Assembly: GCA_964370005.1 (NCBI GenBank)
Contig: CAYJGR010000044.1
Coordinates: 1 to 19,368, forward strand
Reading direction: 5' to 3'
Length of the DNA: 19,368 nt
Source: Heteroruminococcus sp964370005
GTDB lineage: Bacteria; Bacillota; Clostridia; Oscillospirales; Ruminococcaceae
Shown: positions 1 through 7,217 of the stretch, in pieces
Layout of the letters: each line of letters starts with the position of its first letter
Numbering within the stretch: position 1 is the first letter of the stretch
The notes under the pieces: generated by a model
The model's input: only the letters and a program-made list of their open reading frames with translations
Databases searched by the model: none
What the model was told of the DNA's origin: nothing
Position numbers and translations under genes: made by a program

Positions 1-33
1 TTGCGTTTGCGGTTTTTGGGGTTGTAATGCAAA

Positions 34-495
34 TTACTCATTTGAGGCACGGTCGAGGGGTTCGAAGTACTTCAAAAGCCCGTTTGTATCGCCTATGGTG
101 TCTAGCGCATCCACAAAGTCGGTGTCTATGAGCAGACAGGCGATATCTTGCAGGGCACGGACGTGGTGTCCGGGCTGTTTTGCCGCCACAACAAATATTG
201 TGTGAACGGGGTCGTGCAGGGGATGTCCAAATACTACCGGTTGGCTGAGTGTAAGCAGGCTCATGCAGTCCTCCAATACATTTTCGCTTGGACGGCTATG
301 CACGAGCGCAATCCCGGGTGCAAGCACCATATAAGGCCCAAAATGATCCACAGCATCGATCATTTGGTTTATATATCCCGGGGTGATCTTCCCACATTCA
401 ACCAAGGGTTGGGCCGCTTTTTTGATGGCGTCATTGCGATTTTTTGCGCTTCTTTTTAGCTGAATCGAGCCGTTGTTTAAAATCGTCTTGTACAT
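34..495 (-). CDS. PTS EIIA subunit, ascorbate/mannitol (type 2) family
   Basis: This 153-residue protein matches the EIIA domain of the fructose/mannitol/ascorbate PTS superfamily, which accepts phosphate from HPr on a histidine and passes it to an EIIB partner in the cytoplasm. The signature is around residues 52-69: FGPYMVLAPGIALVHSRP, the counterpart of the family's APGIALPHARP, so His66 is the likely phosphorylation site (Pro to Val just before it). Length is normal for a free-standing UlaC-like EIIA, with no other domain fused. The start has GGAG 8 nt upstream. No EIIB or EIIC lies upstream; as the gene reads toward the left edge, partners could lie just outside the window. Substrate cannot be decided; a regulatory role is also possible. 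Family call is firm, substrate is not. Confidence 0.85.
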   Translation of the reverse strand: MYKTILNNGSIQLKRSAKNRNDAIKKAAQPLVECGKITPGYINQMIDAVDHFGPYMVLAPGIALVHSRPSENVLEDCMSLLTLSQPVVFGHPLHDPVHTIFVVAAKQPGHHVRALQDIACLLIDTDFVDALDTIGDTNGLLKYFEPLDRASNE

Positions 496-948
496 AAGCC
501 CTACTCCTTCATGTTATTTTCTTTGTGGGTGCGAAGTGAAAAATTCCCGACGAGTGCAACAATTTATAATCTAACACTTCAGTGTAAAAAAACATGGAGA
601 AATTTGGATATTTTACCTAAAATTTTACAAATAAATTGTAGAGATGTAATTAAATTGTATAGCAATATCATGCGCTTGTAAAGAGGAAATAATAGATATA
701 CTTTAGTAAGAAATTTTGACCTACATGACAAAATTCACAAAAACAGGACATATTTTAGGACACTTGGACAATTAAAAAAGCAAAGAAGAAAACTTTGGAA
801 TTATATGTAAAAAATTAGATAAAAAAAGCGACAAACATTACTTTACGCAAGGTGGGTGAAAACTTCACTTATAAACTAATAAAGATTATATTATAAGCCG
901 CATAAAAATATACCCAATAAAATAAATTATCGGCGGTTATGCGCATAT
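496..948. other. AT-rich intergenic region, no gene seen
   Basis: About 450 bp of very AT-rich DNA between the PTS EIIA gene and the DUF378 gene. I see no convincing open reading frame with a ribosome binding site on either strand. It must contain the promoter of the EIIA gene. A perfect small palindrome, ACACTTCAGTGT at 74-85 nt past position 500 (574-585), lies just upstream of a TATAAA-like -10 on the minus strand (rc of 563-570) and could be an operator, but the matching -35 is poor. Runs of A and repeated GACA words (about 727-770) are also visible, with no function I can assign. Confidence 0.5.
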
Positions 949-980
949 AAAAATGCTGGGGAGAGCTTGCCGGCCCTCCC
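949..980 (-). terminator. Rho-independent terminator of the DUF378 gene
   Basis: Read on the minus strand, GGGAGGGC pairs with GCTCTCCC (8 bp including one G-U pair) around a 6-nt loop, followed shortly by a run of five T. It begins 14 nt after the DUF378 stop codon. Confidence 0.75.
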
Positions 981-994
981 GCAACATCAAAAAG

Positions 995-1201
995 CTATTT
1001 CGTGGACGAATACTCACGGAAAAGCAGTGTAATGCACCAAACCGCCGCAAGCCCCACTAGGGAATAAATTATACGGCTAAAAAGTGCATCCTGCCCACCG
1101 CCAATCCAGGCGACAGTATCAAACGTAAAAAGACCGATGCCACCCCAATTAAGCCCGCCGACAATTATCAGTGCAAGTGCAATTTTATCAATAAAATTCA
1201 T
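995..1201 (-). CDS. DUF378 family small membrane protein
   Basis: The 68-residue product starts MNFIDKIALALIIVGGLNWG and has two hydrophobic helices (about residues 4-25 and 40-60), with the GGLNWGxxGLF motif that marks the DUF378 (YuzA-like) family of short two-helix membrane proteins of unknown function. A GTG two codons upstream (1207) is an alternative start giving 70 residues; I prefer the ATG because family members begin MxxxDxIAL. An AGAGGA ribosome binding site lies about 10 nt upstream of the ATG. It stands alone, with its own promoter and terminator, and is divergent from the cysteine synthase gene. Confidence 0.85.
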   Translation of the reverse strand: MNFIDKIALALIIVGGLNWGGIGLFTFDTVAWIGGGQDALFSRIIYSLVGLAAVWCITLLFREYSSTK

Positions 1202-1228
1202 AATCACTACATCCTCTTATAATTTATT

Positions 1229-1258
1229 ATTATGAGCATTCCTTTTTGGCAGACACAA
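1229..1258 (-). promoter_or_regulatory. Probable sigma-A promoter of the DUF378 gene
   Basis: On the minus strand TTGTGT (1253-1258) and CATAAT (1229-1234) are 18 bp apart. The predicted start falls about 20 nt before the start codon, just ahead of the AGAGGA ribosome binding site. Confidence 0.5.
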
Positions 1259-1336
1259 AATAACCACAAAAAATGGTCATAAAGCGCCATGTTTTTCGGT
1301 TGTCACGAAGTGCCCAGAAAAACGGCTTCTAAAATA

Positions 1337-1363
1337 TAAGTTTGAAATTTATTTTCAAACTTA
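1337..1363. repeat. Perfect 11-bp inverted repeat between divergent genes
   Basis: TAAGTTTGAAA and TTTCAAACTTA form an 11-bp perfect inverted repeat around a 5-nt spacer, between the DUF378 and cysteine synthase promoters. It lies about 85 bp upstream of the cysteine synthase -35 element. It is followed by CCTCCC rather than a T run on the plus strand, so it is not a standard terminator. It may be a regulator binding site; nothing identifies the regulator. Confidence 0.5.
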
Positions 1364-1446
1364 CCTCCCTATAAAAGTGAGATATGATTATGATTTGTCA
1401 AAGGTTTTAAAATATTCAAAAACACCCGCCAAAAATTTTATTGCTA

Positions 1447-1475
1447 TTGAAATTAAATAATAATAGGTGCATAAT
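1447..1475 (+). promoter_or_regulatory. Probable sigma-A promoter of cysK
   Basis: TTGAAA (1447-1452) and CATAAT (1470-1475) are separated by exactly 17 bp; each differs from consensus at one position. Transcription would begin near 1482, giving a leader of about 20 nt that contains the ribosome binding site GAAAGAGGG (1486-1494). This short leader leaves no room for a T-box or S-box riboswitch. Confidence 0.6.
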
Positions 1476-1501
1476 AAGAAAAAAAGAAAGAGGGCGGATA
1501 T

Positions 1502-2428
1502 ATGGCAGGCATTGCACAAACATTTTCACAGCTTGTGGGTAATACCCCCATGTTGCGACTGCAACAGTACGAACAAAAGGAAAAATTGCAGGCCAAAATA
1601 GTGGCAAAACTCGAATACTTCGAGCCTGCGGGCAGTGTGAAAGATAGGGTAGCACTCCATATGATAGAACAGGCCGAACAGCGGGGATGGTTGCAGGTGG
1701 GTGCTACCATCATAGAACCGACCTCGGGCAATACCGGCATAGGTCTTGCGGCGGTGGCGGCCGGCAAGGGCTACAAGGTAATATTAACCATGCCCGACAG
1801 CATGAGTATGGAACGCCGCAAACTCCTCGCAGCCTACGGTGCCGAGGTAGTGCTCACGGCGGGAACGCTTGGAATGCAGGGGGCTATAGATGAGGCGCAC
1901 CGCTTGGCTGAAAATACCCCGGGTAGCTTTATGCCGGGGCAGTTCGATAACCCCGATAACCCTGATGCCCATCGCAAAACCACAGCCCCCGAGATTTGGC
2001 GGGATACTGGCGGGGAAATTGATATCTTTGTGGCCGGTGTGGGTACGGGTGGCACAATAAGTGGCATAGGTGGCTATCTCAAGGAGAAAAATCCGGGGAT
2101 TGAGGTGGTGGCGGTCGAACCCGCAGATTCACCACTGCTGGGTGGAGGCAAAGCGGGCCCCCATAAGCTACAGGGGATAGGGGCAAACTTCGTACCCCAA
2201 AACCTCGATCGTAACGTCTACGACAGGGCGATGGGCGTGGAACATCAAGATGCATACAAGGCGGTGGCCACCCTTGCCCACACCGAGGGGGTACTATGTG
2301 GCATATCGTCGGGGGCGGCACTGTGGGTGGCAACACAGTTGGCCAAAGAACCGCAAAATGTCGGTAAAACCATCGTGGTGCTACTGCCGGATGGCGGGGA
2401 GCGGTATTTGTCTACAGAGATGATATAG
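1502..2428 (+). CDS. cysK: Cysteine synthase (O-acetylserine sulfhydrylase)
   Basis: This PLP enzyme makes L-cysteine and acetate from O-acetyl-L-serine and sulfide, the last step of cysteine biosynthesis, in the cytoplasm. The 308-residue length is normal for the CysK/CysM family. Visible landmarks: Lys47 in PAGSVKDR (PLP Schiff base), TSGNTG at 74-79 (substrate carboxylate loop), GVGTGGT at 179-185 (PLP phosphate loop), KLQGIGANF at 222-230 (the A-type KIQGIGAGF equivalent) and SSGAA with Ser269 (pyridine nitrogen). The KLQGIGANF segment and the 300-residue length favour CysK over CysM or cystathionine beta-synthase. The gene is monocistronic; no serine acetyltransferase (cysE) is adjacent. 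It converges on the EF-G-like gene through a repeat-derived hairpin. Confident family call. Confidence 0.95.
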   Translation: MAGIAQTFSQLVGNTPMLRLQQYEQKEKLQAKIVAKLEYFEPAGSVKDRVALHMIEQAEQRGWLQVGATIIEPTSGNTGIGLAAVAAGKGYKVILTMPDSMSMERRKLLAAYGAEVVLTAGTLGMQGAIDEAHRLAENTPGSFMPGQFDNPDNPDAHRKTTAPEIWRDTGGEIDIFVAGVGTGGTISGIGGYLKEKNPGIEVVAVEPADSPLLGGGKAGPHKLQGIGANFVPQNLDRNVYDRAMGVEHQDAYKAVATLAHTEGVLCGISSGAALWVATQLAKEPQNVGKTIVVLLPDGGERYLSTEMI

Positions 2429-2582
2429 GATAGACGATAGAAAAGGTCAAGGACACCACACGCGGTTGTCCTTGACCTTAACTAATATCTAAATGCCCTT
2501 AAATATAAATCTATCGCAAAGCGATACAATCATTACTAACTACTAATTCCTAATTGCTCTTAAAGCCCTTATCTATCCTCTC
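2429..2582. repeat. Composite intergenic repeat, copy A
   Basis: The whole junction between the convergent cysteine synthase and EF-G-like genes is repeat-like. In order on the plus strand it holds GATAGA words, a 13-bp hairpin (AAGGTCAAGGACA / TGTCCTTGACCTT), a TTAAATATAAA box, a small palindrome (TCGCAAAGCGA) followed by TACAAT and ATTACT, then CTAATTCCTAATT and a closing CTATCCTC. The same modules, in the same order but on the opposite strand, fill the junction at 9822-9958. Compared with that copy, A carries about 19 extra nucleotides between the hairpin and the TTAAATATAAA box. Confidence 0.7.
2437..2479 (-). terminator. Hairpin terminator, mainly for the EF-G-like gene
   Basis: A 13-bp perfect stem (2443-2455 with 2467-2479) and an 11-nt loop is followed on the minus strand by TTTTCTATC, so it should terminate transcription coming from the EF-G-like gene. 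On the plus strand the stem is followed by AACTAATATC, a poor U tract, so termination of cysK would be weaker. The distance from the EF-G stop is about 105 nt. Confidence 0.6.
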
Positions 2583-2584
2583 AA

Positions 2585-4660
2585 TCAGTGCTCTTCCTCG
2601 TTCATCTCCTTGGCCTCGGCTACAACGGCGGCTTCGAGCTGTTGGGGAAGCTGTTCGTAACGCTCAAAGGTTAGGATGTAGTGCCCACGACCTTGGGTGA
2701 GCTGGCGCAGATATATCGAGAAGTCGTGCATCTCGGCCATTGGCACCTCGGCCTCGATCTCCTGCTGGCCATCGTCGGTGGGATTCATGCCCAGCACACG
2801 CCCGCGACGCTTGTTCATCTCACCGATGATGTCGCCGGTGTTTGTGTCGGGCACATACACCTTGAGGCTTCCAAACGGCTCGAGCAGTACGGGGCTTGCC
2901 TTGGGTATACCCGCCTTGTAGGCCAGAGAGGCGGCCATCTTAAAGGCCATCTCGGAGGAGTCAACATCATGGTATGAGCCCTCATACAGGACAGCTTTGA
3001 GTCCCACCATGGGGTAACCGGCGATGAGACCGTGTTTTATGCAGTCGCCCAGCCCCTTTTCAACGGCAGGGAAGTAACTCTTGGGCACCTTGCCGCCCAC
3101 AACCTCTTCGGCGAATACAAGTCCTTCGCCCTCACAAGGTTCGAAACGAATCCACACATGTCCGTACTGGCCATGCCCGCCCGATTGTTTCTTATGTTTG
3201 CCCTCGGCCTCGACACTCTTGCGGATGGTCTCGCGGTAGGCCATGCGGGGTTTTATCAGCTCGACCGAAGTGCCGAACTTGGAGGACAGCTTAGAACAAA
3301 TCACATCGAGGTGCTGTTCACCCAGTCCCGAGATTTTTTGCTGACGGGTCTCGGCATCGTTATCGAATGTTATAACGGGATCTTCTTCCATGAGGCGCAT
3401 AACACCCTGTGCTACCTTGCTCTCATCGCCTTTGCCCTTGGGGCGGATGGCCATGGTCAGGCAGGGTAGGGGGAAATCTATGGTGGCAAGTTTTACCACC
3501 CTCTTGGGGTCACACAGGGTGTCGCCGGTCACAGCCTTGTCAAGCTTTGTGATGGCGCCGATGTCACCCGCTGTAATAAAGGCGGTGTCCTCTTGTTTTT
3601 TGCCCTTGACATAAATTATTTTACCCAAACGCTCGGGCTGACCTGTGCGCTCATTTATAGGTGTTTGGTCGGACGAAAGCTTGCCCGACACCACCTTGAC
3701 AAACGACAATTTACCCACAAAGGGATCGGCCACGGTCTTAAATATAAGCGCCGTGAGGGGTGCATCGTCGTTGCATTCAATTTCAATATCATTGCCGCCC
3801 TCATCCGTGGCGGTTTCGCCGGCGCTCTCCCAAGCTGACGGCATGTGATCGACAATGGCATCAAGAAGCATATCCACACCCTCAAGTGTTGTGGCCGAGC
3901 CACAGAACACGGGGGCGATACTGCCCGACTTCACGCCGGCATGAATGCCACGAAGAAGCTCATCACGGGTAAACTGCTCACCCGAGAAGTATTTATCAAA
4001 CAGCTCCTCATCGGCCTCGGCAACGGCTTCACTGATGGCGGCCGAAAGACCCTCAAGACGGTGACCCATATCGGGCATTGCCACCTCTTTGGCCTCACCG
4101 GCGGTGTACTCATAGGCCTTGTTGTCGACCAAATTCACATAACAGGTTACCTTGCCGTCCTGCACAGCGGGTACCACGAGGGGACATATGGAAGGGCCGA
4201 ATACAGACTTCATCTCCTCGAGAACCTTATAAAAGTCGGCGTTTTCGTTATCCATTTTGTTGACAAAAAAGGCTTTGGCCTTGCCCTGCGAGGAGGCCAA
4301 CTTAAATGCCTTTTCTGCACCAACCGACACACCCGATTTGCCCGAAACGACCACCAAAACACTCTCGGCGGCACGCACGCCTTCCAAAAGCCCTGTGGCA
4401 AAATCGAAAAGGCCGGGGGTATCCAAAAGATTTATTTTCACACTGCCCCAGTTAAAGGGGGCTACAGTGGAGGAAACCGAAACTTGACGTTTAATCTCCT
4501 CCTGATCAAAGTCACAGATGGTGTTTCCGTCGGCAATTTTTCCAAGCCGGTCGGCGGCACCTGCCTTAAAAAGCAAAGCCTCTGCCAAGGAGGTCTTGCC
4601 TGAGCTGCCGTGACCGGTCAACGCAACGTTTCTAATTTTACCCGCCAAATACTGTTTCAT
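2585..4660 (-). CDS. Elongation factor G paralog (EF-G-2 class GTPase)
   Basis: This 691-residue protein has full EF-G architecture: GTPase domain, OB-fold domain II, domains III, IV and V. Visible GTPase motifs are G1 GHGSSGKT (16-23), G3 DTPG (80-83) and G4 NKMD (134-137). Domain IV has SGGHGQYGHVWIRFEP and GSYHDVDSSEMAFKMA, as in translocases. It is not the canonical factor: the P-loop AHIDAGKTT is replaced, and the switch I motif RGITI reads RQVSV, so the Mg-coordinating Thr is Ser61. These traits match the EF-G-2 / FusA2-like group described in Thermus and common in Clostridia, whose physiological role is unsettled. I chose ATG 4660 because AGAGGA lies 7 nt upstream; an ATG at 4711 lacks such a site. 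It has its own promoter and no rpsL/rpsG/tuf neighbours, again against canonical fusA. Confidence 0.9.
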   Translation of the reverse strand: MKQYLAGKIRNVALTGHGSSGKTSLAEALLFKAGAADRLGKIADGNTICDFDQEEIKRQVSVSSTVAPFNWGSVKINLLDTPGLFDFATGLLEGVRAAESVLVVVSGKSGVSVGAEKAFKLASSQGKAKAFFVNKMDNENADFYKVLEEMKSVFGPSICPLVVPAVQDGKVTCYVNLVDNKAYEYTAGEAKEVAMPDMGHRLEGLSAAISEAVAEADEELFDKYFSGEQFTRDELLRGIHAGVKSGSIAPVFCGSATTLEGVDMLLDAIVDHMPSAWESAGETATDEGGNDIEIECNDDAPLTALIFKTVADPFVGKLSFVKVVSGKLSSDQTPINERTGQPERLGKIIYVKGKKQEDTAFITAGDIGAITKLDKAVTGDTLCDPKRVVKLATIDFPLPCLTMAIRPKGKGDESKVAQGVMRLMEEDPVITFDNDAETRQQKISGLGEQHLDVICSKLSSKFGTSVELIKPRMAYRETIRKSVEAEGKHKKQSGGHGQYGHVWIRFEPCEGEGLVFAEEVVGGKVPKSYFPAVEKGLGDCIKHGLIAGYPMVGLKAVLYEGSYHDVDSSEMAFKMAASLAYKAGIPKASPVLLEPFGSLKVYVPDTNTGDIIGEMNKRRGRVLGMNPTDDGQQEIEAEVPMAEMHDFSIYLRQLTQGRGHYILTFERYEQLPQQLEAAVVAEAKEMNEEEH

Positions 4661-4807
4661 GGTCAGATCCTCTTTTCTCCGGCACAAGTTATAGAGTTCC
4701 CCGCCCATCACTATGCCGGAAATGATAGATGCAACAAAGCTCGGGAAAGGTGTCGTATTGTGTCATATTGCACAAAACCGTCACCATGGTTAAAAACTCA
4801 TATTCCA

Positions 4808-4836
4808 ATTATAAATAAAACTTGACTAAATTACAA
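4808..4836 (-). promoter_or_regulatory. Sigma-A promoter of the EF-G-like gene
   Basis: On the minus strand TTGTAA (4831-4836) is followed after exactly 17 bp by a perfect TATAAT (4808-4813). Transcription would start near 4801, giving an unusually long leader of about 140 nt before the start codon at 4660. The promoter begins immediately after the upstream gene's terminator. Confidence 0.7.
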
Positions 4837-4837
4837 G

Positions 4838-4876
4838 AAAAAAACACCGCCTGTACTGACAAAATACAGGCGATGT
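4838..4876 (-). terminator. Rho-independent terminator of the pseudo-ATPase gene
   Basis: CGCCTGTA and TACAGGCG (8 bp, extended outward by three more pairs past one mismatch) flank a 9-nt loop. On the minus strand the hairpin runs into seven consecutive T. It lies about 95 nt after the pseudo-ATPase stop codon and directly abuts the promoter of the next gene, so the two transcription units are separate. Confidence 0.85.
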
Positions 4877-4967
4877 ATTGTGTAATTTGCATAGAAATAG
4901 GGGATATTGGGTCGGTGGGTATAGTTGTAAAAGTAAAAATTTGTATAATTACGTCATTACTGCATCC

Positions 4968-7169
4968 TTACGAACCTCTCAAAGCCGGAATAATACTACA
5001 AAGTCCACATCCCACCAATTGGAATACTATAACCGCTAACCAAGAGACATCCACCATGTTTTGCATAAAGGCCATGAATGTGACAAGCGCAAAGCCCACC
5101 ACCACAAAAAACAGCTGGAGAGCGGTGCCGAGCAGTACCGCACGCTGACAGGTTTCACTTGCTATCATAGTGTCGATAAAGCGGGCAACCGAGCCGTTAT
5201 GGGAGGCATATGCACGGCTTCTCGTTCTGGGGGCAGTCATATTTTTGACCTGTTCGTGCAGTTTTGCGGGGAGAACCTTTATAAGTTCCGCGGGGTAGGA
5301 GAAAACATCTTGCAACATCTTTGGGGTGATATTGGGGTCGGTGGTGTAGACTACGAGGGTTATGTCACGCTCATACAGTTCCTCCAAGGCATTGGCGGTG
5401 GCGGGGTCGGCGTTGTAACTCAGCACATAAACAGCGGTAAGTTCCCCCGAATTTGCAAGGTAAAGAAGGTCAAACCCCTGCTCATAAAACTGACGCTCAT
5501 ATTCGTGGCCGGGAAGGTCTATACCGTGCTGATGCATCAGTTCTCGGTTGCCGATAAGCACCCTTTTGCCGTCCACCCAAGCCGACAGCCCCATGCCGTC
5601 CTCATACATCAGGTTTTCGACGGTGCGCAGCATCTCGGGATGTTCCCCGAGCATCTGACTAAACATACCGCTCAGGGTAGATTCGCAACTGCAAATGACG
5701 CTGGCCGCATCGAGTATGGCTTGATCGGGGGCGGTCTTTTGAAACACCCGCATTTTGTGCAGGGTGATGTTGTCCGAGGGGAAGAGGTCGGAGGAGCTGA
5801 CAATTACAGCATTTGTGCGGCCTAAACGCTCGACTGCACCGTAGCCCGACACCATGCTGCCCGAGGAGGCAAGACGGCGAGCCATGCGCCCCATGGGGAG
5901 ATTGCCGGTGAGTGCAGCGCCAAAGGGGGAGGCCACACAGACAGCGGCGGCGAACACTGTGATTGCACCGAAAGCACTGCCCGAGAAGAAAAATGAGACA
6001 AAGGCCATAAGCACACAGGCAGAAAATGTGACGGGAGCGAGCACCTTGGACACCTCGTCCGAGTAATCCTCTTCATAAGCGAGCATCAAGTAGTCGGCAA
6101 AGAAGTCGGTGCGCACAGGGAAACATACATAGGGAACGTCGAGATTTTGACCGCGTGTCATTTCACGAGCGACATCCTTGGCGTTGACCTGTGCGGTTGA
6201 GAACTTGGCACGCCGTTCCCCTGCGATGGTTCTAAAGCCGGCTATCATACGATTGGTCATTGACAGTTTGCCCATGGTGTTGAACATGAGCATGAGGCTT
6301 ACCACAGGCATATAGTAGTGCCACAGACCGGTGGCGAAGGAGTCGGGATTTACAACAAGTGCCACACCCTGTACGAGCCCGCCCAAGGCCGCCATGGAAG
6401 CAAATGAGTCGCTGTCGGCCTTGAGGGTGAACAGGGAGATAAGCCCTCCCCCAACCGTGTTGGCACACATGACAATGGCCACCACTAAAAATGCAAGGTT
6501 TGCCACAAAGAACATGCGCAAGTCACTCTCCGGCCAGATAAAGGGCGGGAGTGGCAGTGGGTATTCATATGAGAAAGCGAGATATAAAAGTAAAATCGAA
6601 CAGAGCAGTGTGGAGAAAAAGCGGATCATAAGCCCTTTTTTGAGCTTGGCGAAGTCCTGCCACACGATGCGGGCATCGGCATGGGTGCGAAATTCCAGCA
6701 CGTCATCGTCGTAGGTGGAGTCATCTTGCTCCGAGTAGGGGTCGGGTTGCTCGTAGTCCTCGGTATCAGGATGGGGGAACTCGGCCTGCTCCGAGTTAGA
6801 GGGATGGATGTTGAACATGCGGGTGAGCTGGTCGCTCGGGCGCAGTTCCTCGGTGCTACTTTCTTCGCCAACTCCCCCAAAAGTGGGATCGACAAACACA
6901 TCCTTGTCGGCGGGGACAGGTGGCTTTTGGCCGGCCAGAGCCTGCTCCACATTTATACTGAACTTCTTTTTTGGTGGTGTTATGGGTGTAGGCGGAGGGG
7001 GTGGCGGAGTGGCGGGGGGACGAAATGATACAGTTGGTGGGGCGTTGTCTCCCGAGCCGTAATCGGGCGCAACTTTTGTAGGGGGTTCCTCCCCCGGCAG
7101 ATACTGTTTATCCTGCTTGCGCTTTTGTACTTCTCTTAAAATATCATCTAAATCATGTCCCTTGCTCAT
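4968..7169 (-). CDS. Degenerate P-type ATPase-like membrane protein
   Basis: The 733-residue product has a cytoplasmic, probably disordered N-terminus (1-165) with a proline run (55-60) and an acidic stretch (136-156), then about eight membrane helices in the order of a heavy-metal P-type ATPase: four between 180 and 310, two around 375-420, two at the C-terminus (675-730). CVASPFGAAL (411-420) sits where the CPx metal motif of helix 6 is expected. GMGLSAWVDGKRVLIGNREL (525-544) resembles the nucleotide-binding domain. However, the phosphorylation loop DKTGT is replaced by SSSDLFP (458-464), the Asp position reading Ser458, and no GDGxND hinge is present (ASHNGSVARF, 655-664). Canonical phosphoenzyme transport is therefore unlikely; it may be a sensor, scaffold or regulator. 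A GGGAGG site precedes the start; rlmB lies 49 bp upstream, so they are probably cotranscribed. Fold inference is moderate, function unknown. Confidence 0.75.
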   Translation of the reverse strand: MSKGHDLDDILREVQKRKQDKQYLPGEEPPTKVAPDYGSGDNAPPTVSFRPPATPPPPPPTPITPPKKKFSINVEQALAGQKPPVPADKDVFVDPTFGGVGEESSTEELRPSDQLTRMFNIHPSNSEQAEFPHPDTEDYEQPDPYSEQDDSTYDDDVLEFRTHADARIVWQDFAKLKKGLMIRFFSTLLCSILLLYLAFSYEYPLPLPPFIWPESDLRMFFVANLAFLVVAIVMCANTVGGGLISLFTLKADSDSFASMAALGGLVQGVALVVNPDSFATGLWHYYMPVVSLMLMFNTMGKLSMTNRMIAGFRTIAGERRAKFSTAQVNAKDVAREMTRGQNLDVPYVCFPVRTDFFADYLMLAYEEDYSDEVSKVLAPVTFSACVLMAFVSFFFSGSAFGAITVFAAAVCVASPFGAALTGNLPMGRMARRLASSGSMVSGYGAVERLGRTNAVIVSSSDLFPSDNITLHKMRVFQKTAPDQAILDAASVICSCESTLSGMFSQMLGEHPEMLRTVENLMYEDGMGLSAWVDGKRVLIGNRELMHQHGIDLPGHEYERQFYEQGFDLLYLANSGELTAVYVLSYNADPATANALEELYERDITLVVYTTDPNITPKMLQDVFSYPAELIKVLPAKLHEQVKNMTAPRTRSRAYASHNGSVARFIDTMIASETCQRAVLLGTALQLFFVVVGFALVTFMAFMQNMVDVSWLAVIVFQLVGCGLCSIIPALRGS

Positions 7170-7217
7170 GGCAACCTCCCAAGGAAAAATAATTGCGTGT
7201 GTATGGAATATATCCCA

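Noticed and set aside
148..459. 103-aa plus-strand frame opposite the PTS EIIA gene
   Set aside because: It has no ribosome binding site and is the antisense shadow of a clearly homologous protein.
1364..1501. T-box or S-box riboswitch before cysK
   Set aside because: No T-box (TGGNACC-like) motif or SAM aptamer pattern; the predicted leader is only about 20 nt.
3845..4603. 252-aa plus-strand frame opposite the EF-G-like gene
   Set aside because: Long because of codon bias on the opposite strand; no start signal, and it overlaps the GTPase domain of a confident gene.
5061..5825. 254-aa plus-strand frame opposite the pseudo-ATPase
   Set aside because: Antisense shadow without a ribosome binding site; the minus frame shows coherent membrane helices and domain order.
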